A DNA stretch of 64,000 nucleotides, from the NCBI RefSeq assembly GCF_963675585.1, contig NZ_OY776413.1, positions 62,001 through 126,000 on the forward strand, given 5' to 3'. Positions 1-6,876 of the stretch are shown here, one piece after another. The translations under genes were made by a program, and so were the position numbers. The stretch's first letter is position 1, and each line of letters opens with the position of its first letter. A model generated the notes under the pieces. It searched no databases. It was not told the origin of the DNA and was given only the letters and a program-made list of their open reading frames with translations. The DNA comes from an uncultured Draconibacterium sp. GTDB lineage: Bacteria; Bacteroidota; Bacteroidia; Bacteroidales; Prolixibacteraceae.

Positions 1-701
1 TCGGAGAAAAACTCGTCGCCCAGTTCGCGCGAACCTGCGGCCACTAAATTCACAACACCCTCGGGCACGTTGTTTGCTTTTAAAACTTTTGCAATAATGT
101 TGTGCACGGCCACTGCGCATAAAAATACTTTCGACGAAGGTTTCCAGATAACCACATCGCCGCTAATTAAAGCGATCATTGTATTCCATGCCCAAACTGC
201 AACCGGAAAGTTAAAAGCCGAAACCACCCCTACAATTCCCAGCGGATGATACTGATCGTACATCCGGTGTTTTTCGCGCTCCGAGTGCATAGTCGATCCG
301 TACAACTGGCGCGACTGGCCAACAGCAAAATCGCAGATATCGATCATTTCCTGCACTTCTCCCAAACCTTCCTGGTAAATTTTACCCATTTCGTACGAAA
401 CCAGTTTACCCAGCGGCTCCTTGTATTTTCTCAATTCCAAGCCCATTTGGCGGACTACTTCTCCGCGTTTTGGCGCCGGAATCATTCGCCAAACTTTAAA
501 TGCATTTTTGGCCTTTTCAACAACCTCGCGGTAATCGGCAGCAGTTGCCTGATTCACTTTGGCAATTAATGCACCATCCGATGGAGAAAAAGATTCAACA
601 ACACTGCCTGCTGTTTCTTTCCATACCGTTCCGGTGCAAACCCCATTGTTAACTTCTCTAATTCCTAACTCTGCTAATTCTTTCGAAATATCAATTTTCA
701 T
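1..701 (-). CDS. ALDH7/antiquitin-type aldehyde dehydrogenase, N-terminal part (probable 2-aminoadipate semialdehyde dehydrogenase)
   Basis: This reading frame is open from an ATG at 701-699 to the window edge, so about 233 N-terminal residues are visible and the catalytic Cys lies outside. The protein starts MKIDISKELAELGI and has the NAD-binding-fold stretch AFNFPVAVWAWN followed by VVIWKPSSK. These match the ALDH7 (antiquitin/AASADH) subfamily rather than generic ALDHs. ALDH7 enzymes oxidise 2-aminoadipate 6-semialdehyde to 2-aminoadipate with NAD(P)+. It is the last visible gene of the minus-strand cluster, 159 bp after the thiolase stop. A Lys9-like saccharopine dehydrogenase, whose product would be this substrate, lies at the other end of the cluster. 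Subfamily call is by remembered similarity; substrate is inferred from family and context. Confidence 0.85.
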   Translation of the reverse strand, partial: MKIDISKELAELGIREVNNGVCTGTVWKETAGSVVESFSPSDGALIAKVNQATAADYREVVEKAKNAFKVWRMIPAPKRGEVVRQMGLELRKYKEPLGKLVSYEMGKIYQEGLGEVQEMIDICDFAVGQSRQLYGSTMHSEREKHRMYDQYHPLGIVGVVSAFNFPVAVWAWNTMIALISGDVVIWKPSSKVFLCAVAVHNIIAKVLKANNVPEGVVNLVAAGSRELGDEFFS

Positions 702-753
702 TGTCTTTATTTTTAGTTGTTATTAATTTCTTTTTACTCCTCACCCTTCGGGA

Positions 754-830
754 GCTCCCCTCCTGAGGGGAGCATTCTCCAATCAGCTTTTTCAGTTAAT
801 CCAGGCAGTTTTCCCCTTTTAAAGGGGAAA
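754..830. repeat. Two adjacent GC-rich inverted repeats between thiolase and ALDH7 genes
   Basis: The 159-bp gap contains two perfect hairpins. At 754-773 the arms GCTCCCCT/AGGGGAGC enclose a 4-nt loop; at 810-830 the arms TTTCCCCTTT/AAAGGGGAAA enclose one base. A small GCC-GAAA-GGC hairpin follows at about 832-841. None has a clean U-tract in the direction of the operon (minus). They could be an attenuator or mRNA-processing site separating ALDH7 expression from the upstream genes, or a dispersed intergenic repeat. Function is not known. Confidence 0.6.
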
Positions 831-860
831 TGCCGAAAGGCAAAGGGGTATACTTATTGT

Positions 861-2066
861 TTAAACTTTCTCCAAAACCATGGACAAACCCTGCCCAACA
901 CCGATACACATTGTACAAAGCGCGTATTTGCTACTACTATTTTGTAACTGATAAAATGCCGTTGTCACCAGTCTTGCTCCTGACATTCCAAGCGGGTGCC
1001 CCAGTGCAATTGCACCACCAAGCGGATTAATCCTCGGATCGTCATCTGCCAAACCCAACTCGCGGGTACATGCCAGCGACTGGGCAGCAAATGCCTCATT
1101 CAATTCAATGATATCCATTTGTTCGATTGTCATTCCCAAACGTTTTAGCAACTTATTGGTAGCCGGAACAGGACCAATTCCCATAATTCGTGGCGGCACA
1201 CCGGCTGCCTGCGTTCCCAGAATTTTTACTCGCGGTGTTAAATTGTATTTTTTAACTGCGGCTGCCGAAGCCACTATTACTGCGGCAGCGCCATCGTTAA
1301 TTCCAGAAGCATTCCCGGCAGTTACAGTTCCTTCTTCAAGCGAAACAGGTTTTAATGTCGCTAGTTTTTCAGGCGATGTTAATCGTGGATGTTCATCCTT
1401 ATCAACCAAAATCGGATCGCCTTTTTTTTGTGGAATAGAAACAGGAACAATTTCACGTGCCAGCATTCCGTTGTTTATGGCTGTAGCAGCTTTTAACTGA
1501 CTGGAATGCGCAAATGCATCCTGATCTTCTCTGCTTATTTTATATTCGCTGGCAAGATTTTCTGCTGTACAAATCAGCGGATCGGTTCCAAATTGTGTAT
1601 GAAATTTATCGTTTACGAAGCGCCAGCCAATGGTAGTATCGAACAATTCAGGTGCACGCGAAAAAGCTGTTTCTGATTTTGCCATTACAAAAGGAGCACG
1701 CGACATACTTTCAACTCCACCGGCGATAATTATATCAGCTTCGCCTGCTTTAATGGCCCGGGCGGCAATACTAATTGCCTCCATTCCCGAGGCACACAAA
1801 CGATTTACGGTTACACCCGAAACACTTTCAGGGTAGCCCGCCAGCAACAATGCCATTCGGGCAACGTTACGATTGTCTTCGCCAGCCTGATTGGCGCAAC
1901 CAAGTATTACATCGTCTACAACCACATTTTTTAACTGCGGATTTCTGTCGATTAAAGTTTTTAACGGAATCGCAGCCAAATCGTCTGCTCTCACCGATGC
2001 CAAAACGCCACCGTATTTTCCAACCGGTGTTCGTATGGCATCGCATATAAAAACATCTTTGCTCAT
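861..2066 (-). CDS. pcaF: PcaF-like 3-oxoadipyl-CoA thiolase
   Basis: Thiolase-superfamily enzyme of about 401 aa that cleaves a 3-oxoacyl-CoA with CoA. The nucleophilic Cys is in the NRLCASGMEA motif; the general-base His is in GHPLGMSGARLV and the second catalytic Cys in CTMCIGVGQG near the C-terminus. Stretches such as LGCANQAGEDNRNVARMA and the SGARLVTTA region resemble 3-oxoadipyl-CoA thiolases (PcaF/PaaJ) more than short-chain acetoacetyl-CoA thiolases. The ATG at 2066 is chosen because it begins MSKDVFICDAIRTP, the usual family start; an in-frame start at 2090 would overlap the upstream gene. Only one base separates it from the aminotransferase stop, implying translational coupling. 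Predicted products are succinyl-CoA and acetyl-CoA. No protocatechuate or phenylacetate genes are nearby. Confidence 0.85.
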   Translation of the reverse strand: MSKDVFICDAIRTPVGKYGGVLASVRADDLAAIPLKTLIDRNPQLKNVVVDDVILGCANQAGEDNRNVARMALLLAGYPESVSGVTVNRLCASGMEAISIAARAIKAGEADIIIAGGVESMSRAPFVMAKSETAFSRAPELFDTTIGWRFVNDKFHTQFGTDPLICTAENLASEYKISREDQDAFAHSSQLKAATAINNGMLAREIVPVSIPQKKGDPILVDKDEHPRLTSPEKLATLKPVSLEEGTVTAGNASGINDGAAAVIVASAAAVKKYNLTPRVKILGTQAAGVPPRIMGIGPVPATNKLLKRLGMTIEQMDIIELNEAFAAQSLACTRELGLADDDPRINPLGGAIALGHPLGMSGARLVTTAFYQLQNSSSKYALCTMCIGVGQGLSMVLEKV

Positions 2067-2067
2067 T

Positions 2068-3402
2068 TTATTTTGTTTTAAGTTTATCAATTGTAGTTTT
2101 TAGCGCTGTAAATGCTGCTTTTAATCCCTCCGAAAGCCGGTCAATTTCAGTCTGAGTCATAACTGTTGAAAGCATACACGAGAAGGTATTCACCATCAGA
2201 ATTTTTTGTTTTTGATACATAAAATCCAGCAGCTGCCCAATAACTGCACTCTCCTCTTTCGACTGATAAGCCTCCCTGTACGTTTTTGGAGGATTTTCTC
2301 TTAAATGAATCCGAAACATGGAGCCGGCTCCGGTCACCGAAATCGGTAGATCTACCAATTCAATCACTTCTTTAATCTGCGAAATGGCTGTCCCGGTGAG
2401 TTTATTTAAATTTTTAACGGCATCCCTATCGAAATACTCCATTGCTTTAAAACCTGCAGTCATGGTAATTGGATTTGCCGAAAAAGTTCCTGAATGAGGT
2501 AAAAGCAGATTTTTTTCGTGCGGGTCGAATACTTTCATCACATCTGCCCTGCCGGCCACAGCACCTACCGGAAATCCTCCTCCAATAATTTTCCCCAAAG
2601 ATGTTAAGTCCGGTTTTACCGGCATATTTTGCTGTGCTCCTCCGTAATTTACCCGAAACGTAATTACTTCGTCGAAAACCATAAGTACATTGTTTCTGCG
2701 GGTCCAGTCGTACACCTCCTGAATAAAATTACGTGTACCCGGCACTAATCCCACACGATGCGGAACCGGATCGATGATAACGCAAGCAAGTTCTGAAGCG
2801 TGTTTCTCAAGTATCGAAAGTGTTCGTTCAATATCGTTGTACGGATAAATAATTACATCGTTTGATACACTAGGCGGCGTTCCGTAGGCAAGCGGCACAC
2901 TACTTGGGTTGTCAACATCGCCCCAATTGGATGGGTTTGCCGTTTGACTTACTTCGGCAAAATCGTAGGTGCCATGATATGAACCTTCGGCTTTGGCAAT
3001 TTTTGAACGTCCTGTAAAAGCCCTCGATGCTTTAATCATGGCCATCACCGCCTCGGTTCCCGAATTTACAAAACGGATGCGTTCGAAACTTTTTACCCGC
3101 TTGATCAGATGTTGTGCAAAAGCAACCTCAATTTCGGATGCAAGTGTATATGCAGTTCCTTTTCTAAGTTGTTCAATCACCGCTTCAACAATGGGTGGAA
3201 ACGAATGACCGTGGATAAGCGCTGCCATGTTATTGGCAAAATCAATCCGCTCGGTGCCTTCAATATCGGTAATATAACAGCCTGCCGCAGTGTTGGCATA
3301 ATTCGGGTATGGTTGTCTGAAAATCGTATTTCTGCTCACTCCTCCGGCAAGCACTTTTTCTGCCTTCCGATACAATTTTTCACTATTACTTTTCTTTGTC
3401 AT
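2068..3402 (-). CDS. Class III PLP aminotransferase, GSA-aminomutase-like (candidate beta-amino acid transaminase)
   Basis: 444 aa, fold-type I class III aminotransferase. Visible features are the GTEAV phosphate-binding turn near residue 116, the pyridine-nitrogen Asp244 in VFDEVITF, the Schiff-base Lys271 in TSLGKIIGGGFPVGA, and HSGTF at about 303-307. It resembles glutamate-1-semialdehyde aminomutases, but the gene sits in a catabolic operon without heme genes. The same subgroup includes beta-amino acid transaminases such as beta-phenylalanine aminotransferase, with a similar length and a similar HSGTF stretch. It lies 17 bp after the CoA-transferase B gene and 1 bp before the thiolase. 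I infer that it converts 3-aminoadipate plus 2-oxoglutarate to 3-oxoadipate plus glutamate. The fold is certain; the substrate is a hypothesis. Confidence 0.85.
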   Translation of the reverse strand: MTKKSNSEKLYRKAEKVLAGGVSRNTIFRQPYPNYANTAAGCYITDIEGTERIDFANNMAALIHGHSFPPIVEAVIEQLRKGTAYTLASEIEVAFAQHLIKRVKSFERIRFVNSGTEAVMAMIKASRAFTGRSKIAKAEGSYHGTYDFAEVSQTANPSNWGDVDNPSSVPLAYGTPPSVSNDVIIYPYNDIERTLSILEKHASELACVIIDPVPHRVGLVPGTRNFIQEVYDWTRRNNVLMVFDEVITFRVNYGGAQQNMPVKPDLTSLGKIIGGGFPVGAVAGRADVMKVFDPHEKNLLLPHSGTFSANPITMTAGFKAMEYFDRDAVKNLNKLTGTAISQIKEVIELVDLPISVTGAGSMFRIHLRENPPKTYREAYQSKEESAVIGQLLDFMYQKQKILMVNTFSCMLSTVMTQTEIDRLSEGLKAAFTALKTTIDKLKTK

Positions 3403-3419
3403 TTTATTCGTATTGAATA

Positions 3420-4055
3420 TTAAGATCGGTGAAGTATTGCTTCGGTTTGTTGCTGCAATTCCTCGAAACTCACATTCGGTGCCAGTTCCTTAACCACCAG
3501 TTTTTTATCAAGCACATCGATTATGGCCAAATCGGTATAAATGCGGCTAACAACATTTTTCCCTGTAACCGGATAGCTGCATTCTTTTACAATTTTAGAA
3601 GCCCCGTTTTTTGTACAGTGTTTGGTAATTACATAGATGGTTTTTACACCTGCCACTAAATCCATTGCACCGCCAACCGCAGGAATATCGTTTGGATTAC
3701 CTGTTGACCAGTTCGCCAGATCGCCTTCTTCTGAAACCTGATACGCACCAAGCACGCAAATGTCGATGTGTCCGCCACGAATCATGGCAAAACTATCAGC
3801 ATGGTGAAAATAGGCCGCCCCGGGTATGGCCGTAATGTATTTTTTACCTGCGTTTACCAACTCAGGATCCTGATTCGCTTCGGTGGCTACTTTTCCCATC
3901 CCAAGCAAACCATTTTCAGTATGATAAATTACTTCGCGTCCTTCAGGAATAAAATCTGCCACAAGCTCAGGTATTCCAATTCCCAGATTTACATATGCGC
4001 CGTCAAAAATATCCATGGCTACCTTTTGTGCCATTTCGTTTGTACTCCACCCCAT
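3420..4055 (-). CDS. pcaJ: 3-oxoacid CoA-transferase subunit B, PcaJ-like
   Basis: Beta subunit of a family I CoA-transferase. The catalytic Glu is in HTENGLLGMG, and the GAYVNLGIG, FHHADSFAMIRGGH and SRIYTDLA stretches resemble PcaJ (3-oxoadipate CoA-transferase). The start at 4055 (MGWSTNEMAQ) is preferred because it lies 4 bp after the subunit A stop; an in-frame ATG at 4076 would add seven residues and overlap subunit A. With subunit A it transfers CoA from succinyl-CoA to 3-oxoadipate, or to acetoacetate if it is Sco/Ato-like. In this operon the product would feed the thiolase two genes downstream. Family is certain; 3-oxoadipate specificity rests on remembered similarity and the adjacent PcaF-like gene. 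Confidence 0.88.
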   Translation of the reverse strand: MGWSTNEMAQKVAMDIFDGAYVNLGIGIPELVADFIPEGREVIYHTENGLLGMGKVATEANQDPELVNAGKKYITAIPGAAYFHHADSFAMIRGGHIDICVLGAYQVSEEGDLANWSTGNPNDIPAVGGAMDLVAGVKTIYVITKHCTKNGASKIVKECSYPVTGKNVVSRIYTDLAIIDVLDKKLVVKELAPNVSFEELQQQTEAILHRS

Positions 4056-4059
4056 ATTT

Positions 4060-4782
4060 TTATGATTTAATTGCATGGTACCTCACTTTATCCGCTACTA
4101 ATTTCGATTCATCAGCCGGATGTGTTACCTCCACCACCCGGTGTACAAATATTCCCGGTGTTACCACATGTTCCGGATTTATTTCACCAAGTTCAAGAAT
4201 TTGTTTTGCCTGAACAATTGTAGTTTTGGCAGCTGTACACATTACCGGCCCAAAATTTCGCGCTGTTTTGTTGTAGATCAAATTGCCGTATTTATCGGCT
4301 GCAGCACATTTAACCAACGAAAAATCTGCCCGAATTGCGGGCTCCAACACGTAAGTTTTTCCATCAAAAGTGCGCTGTTCTTTGCCATCAGCAAGTGGTG
4401 TATGTACCGATGCCGGCGTATAAAATGCAGGAATACCTGCTCCTCCAGCCCGAATCCTCTCGGCGAGTGTTCCCTGCGGAACCAGTTCCAGTTCAATTTC
4501 TCCGGCTCTGTACAATTCGGGAAAAACAACCGAAATAGCAGTGCGCGGAAACGAACAGATAATTTTACGGACCTGCCTGTTTTCGATTAATGCAGCCAGT
4601 CCCACATTGCCACTGCCTGCATTGTTGCTTACCACAGTAAGATTCTTTGCTCCCTGATCAATCAATGCATGAATCAATTCAATGGGGCTGCCCGCTTCGC
4701 CAAATCCACTGATCATAACAGTGGCTCCGTCAAACACATCACTTACCGCTTCTTTTGCCGATGTTACAACTTTGTTGATCAT
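4060..4782 (-). CDS. pcaI: 3-oxoacid CoA-transferase subunit A, PcaI-like
   Basis: Alpha subunit of a family I CoA-transferase, 240 aa, normal length. It starts MINKVVTSAKEAVSD and has ISGFGEAGSPIELI, SNNAGSGNVGLAALI, CSFPRTA, VPQGTLAERIRAGG and TPGIFVHRVVEV. This run of motifs resembles PcaI of the beta-ketoadipate pathway closely. Its ATG overlaps the stop of the upstream radical SAM gene by 4 bp (ATGA), so the two are probably translationally coupled. It should form a heterotetramer with subunit B and activate a 3-oxo acid with succinyl-CoA. Acetoacetate is the alternative substrate. Confidence 0.9.
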   Translation of the reverse strand: MINKVVTSAKEAVSDVFDGATVMISGFGEAGSPIELIHALIDQGAKNLTVVSNNAGSGNVGLAALIENRQVRKIICSFPRTAISVVFPELYRAGEIELELVPQGTLAERIRAGGAGIPAFYTPASVHTPLADGKEQRTFDGKTYVLEPAIRADFSLVKCAAADKYGNLIYNKTARNFGPVMCTAAKTTIVQAKQILELGEINPEHVVTPGIFVHRVVEVTHPADESKLVADKVRYHAIKS

Positions 4783-6359
4783 GACTCTTTTGCTTTTGTC
4801 ATTTGTTTTTCCAAAGCCTCCGAAAGTGTGTTCTCTATTCGGGATAACTCATCTTCATAGAAATAGTGAGTAGCACCGTATGGTTTTAGTTTTTCAATCG
4901 TGTTTTCCTGCTCATCGTACTCAGCAAAATATACGGTATCCATCCACTCCATGTTTCTTGCTTCGTTAAACTTGAGGGCAAAAACCTTTTCACCATTAAT
5001 TTCTGCAGTTCCCATTAATGATGTTTTTCCGGCCGAAGATGTCATTGTAATATAGCGCGACGGACGGTTAATGGAAGCCAGGCTTCGGTACACTTTGCTG
5101 AATATTTTAGTGATATCGGCCAATGGCGCTGTAAAATAGTGATGTTCGCCGGTTGGTCGGGCGCAGTACATCGAATGAAAACCAATACCTAAAATGGCCA
5201 TTATGTTCCCCAGATCAATCCAGTTTTGCGCAGACCGGTCAACATCCACTTTCCCGTTTTCGTTTCGGTATAAACTAATGTGATTCATTATCGGGCTTTG
5301 ACTTTTAACTGTAATTCCAAAGCTTTTTAAACGTTTAACTGCCGCAACAGCGCCCGGATTCAACAATTCGTACGGAGTAGAAATATGAGCCATCCAAACC
5401 ACCTGAATGCCACTGTTGATGGTGTATTTTAACAGCTCCAGTATTTTTGTGAATTTATCGCTTAAAATCAGCTCGGGATGGAAAGTGATGGCTCGCGATC
5501 CGATTCGCAGTGTGCGAATATGCATTAAGTCCGGATCTTCAATTAATGGAGTAACATACTCGAGCAATCGCTCAAAAGGAATGTAACCCCCATCGCCACC
5601 GGTTATTAAAACATCGCTGATTTCGTTATGACGTTTTAAATAGTTGTGCACCTGTGCTACGCTTCGCTGTACAAACATATCTTCGTCGCCCCGCACCTGC
5701 GCATGCCTGAAACAATAGGTGCAAAACGCAAAACAACTTTGTGTTGAACTGTCAAGAATCAGTTTTACCGGAGGATATTTGTGCTGACTTCCGTCCAAAA
5801 TTTCAAGTTGCCCCTCATCGTTTACATACCAGGGTTTATTTAGCTTCTGCTTGCCATCATGCGGATTTGTTTTTAACAGATACGCCTCTACAACATTTTT
5901 TCTTTCATCATCGCTGCCTGCCACCAAATACAACTTTACATCTTCCGGATTCATCATTCCGGCCTGTGGAAATACCAGGTGATAATTGGAATCCTGTTCG
6001 TAATTGCTCCAGTTTATGGTATTCAGAATGTGTTTTGTAACCATAAAACGGTACACTTCAATAAAAAACTCGCGTTCTTTTATGTCCTTAATTTCAATGC
6101 CGTTCTCTTTTAATTTCTGAATAATTTCGCGAAAACCTTTTAAGCCGGAATAATGTGTTTTATCGGTAAAAATGGCCTTGTCTGTTTTTAAAAATCCGGT
6201 ATACTGAGGGTAACAATTTTGCAGACGGTTAACCACACCTTCAGAAAGCAATTCTTCTGTTTGAATGGTTTTAATACTTTCTGAACTAAAGTCGTACTTC
6301 TGCATCAACTCTACCAAACCTGAGGCTGGCACCAACGTTTTTTTTATCTGTGAATTCAT
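4779..6359 (-). CDS. Radical SAM enzyme of the lysine 2,3-aminomutase (KamA) family, substrate probably not lysine
   Basis: 526 aa, about 100 residues longer than clostridial KamA because of an N-terminal extension. It has the 4Fe-4S cluster motif C209-x3-C213-x2-C216, the following Arg218 (KamA uses the equivalent Arg to bind the substrate alpha-carboxylate), a glycine motif TGGDGG at about 253-258, and a PLP Lys at K445 in SSAGKTSLMG. KamA binds the lysine epsilon-amino group with two Asp residues. At the equivalent places I see CARP (399-402) and TMTSSAGK instead, so both acids seem absent and an Arg is nearby. That fits a carboxylate side chain such as 2-aminoadipate. It is the first gene of the minus-strand operon. 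An oxygen-sensitive enzyme is expected. Family confident; substrate inferred. Confidence 0.85.
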   Translation of the reverse strand: MNSQIKKTLVPASGLVELMQKYDFSSESIKTIQTEELLSEGVVNRLQNCYPQYTGFLKTDKAIFTDKTHYSGLKGFREIIQKLKENGIEIKDIKEREFFIEVYRFMVTKHILNTINWSNYEQDSNYHLVFPQAGMMNPEDVKLYLVAGSDDERKNVVEAYLLKTNPHDGKQKLNKPWYVNDEGQLEILDGSQHKYPPVKLILDSSTQSCFAFCTYCFRHAQVRGDEDMFVQRSVAQVHNYLKRHNEISDVLITGGDGGYIPFERLLEYVTPLIEDPDLMHIRTLRIGSRAITFHPELILSDKFTKILELLKYTINSGIQVVWMAHISTPYELLNPGAVAAVKRLKSFGITVKSQSPIMNHISLYRNENGKVDVDRSAQNWIDLGNIMAILGIGFHSMYCARPTGEHHYFTAPLADITKIFSKVYRSLASINRPSRYITMTSSAGKTSLMGTAEINGEKVFALKFNEARNMEWMDTVYFAEYDEQENTIEKLKPYGATHYFYEDELSRIENTLSEALEKQMTKAKES

Positions 6360-6584
6360 AAAAATGTTTTAAAAAATTCATGTAGTAAATAATCTGAAGC
6401 TTTTTTGTGCCTTCTGAAAGAGTAGAGCAGCCCTAAATTACGCGCTCAAACACAGGAATTAATTATTGACAAACAATTTAAATCCGAAATCAGAACAGAA
6501 CCACAACAGGTTGACTACCTTCAAAAAAACACATAAAAGCGCTGAAAACACAAGCAACAAATGAACGTATTGCTTGCAAAAACG

Positions 6585-6600
6585 AGCTACGAACGTAGCT
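6585..6600. promoter_or_regulatory. Perfect palindrome, candidate operator
   Basis: Inverted repeat AGCTACG-AA-CGTAGCT, with 7-bp arms and a 2-bp centre, in the middle of the divergent control region. The short spacer suits a dimeric DNA-binding protein rather than an RNA hairpin. The regulator is unknown; none is encoded nearby. Confidence 0.45.
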
Positions 6601-6663
6601 AATGCGACATTGTATCATCGTCGAGACACTCTGGCATCCCGAGGTAAAAAAATACCGGACATT

Positions 6664-6682
6664 GATACGATTGAATCATATC
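6664..6682. promoter_or_regulatory. Near-perfect palindrome, candidate operator
   Basis: GATACGATT-G-AATCATATC: 9-bp arms with one mismatch around a single central base, on the saccharopine dehydrogenase side of the control region. It differs from the 6585 palindrome, so two regulators or two modes of control are possible. Confidence 0.4.
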
Positions 6683-6876
6683 ACTAAAATACGAACTTTT
6701 AGAGGGAATAAAATGATTTTTGACCTGTTTTAAAAAACAAGAGAATGTGTAAGAATCTTACATAAATCAGTTGTTATTCGAATAATAAACACCACCTTTA
6801 GAGACGAGAAAACAAAAGGAACGATTTTTGTTAACAATTGGTGCACCCACCGATTTTAAATTTAGAAAACAAGAAC

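Larger units (their letters stand above)
6360..6876. other. Divergent intergenic control region of the lysine-related cluster
   Basis: 517 bp separate the minus-strand operon from the plus-strand saccharopine dehydrogenase gene, the longest gap in this part of the window. I see no gene in it. It contains two operator-like palindromes (6585-6600 and 6664-6682), described separately. No convincing TAnnTTTG -7 box was found for either direction; the nearest on the plus strand is GATTTTTG at about 6823-6830. The length and palindromes suggest shared regulation of both transcripts. Confidence 0.5.

Noticed and set aside
2068-3402. hemL (glutamate-1-semialdehyde aminomutase)
   Set aside because: No tetrapyrrole genes nearby and tight coupling to catabolic genes; the fold alone does not decide.
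3109-3423. 104-aa plus-strand frame and many similar frames opposite real genes
   Set aside because: They are antisense shadows of long conserved genes and have no independent support.
861-6359. Classical clostridial lysine fermentation operon
   Set aside because: kamDE, kdd, kce and kal are absent from the window, and the aminomutase seems to lack the lysine-binding Asp residues. The CoA-transferase and thiolase look 3-oxoadipate-type. Acetoacetate use remains the main alternative.
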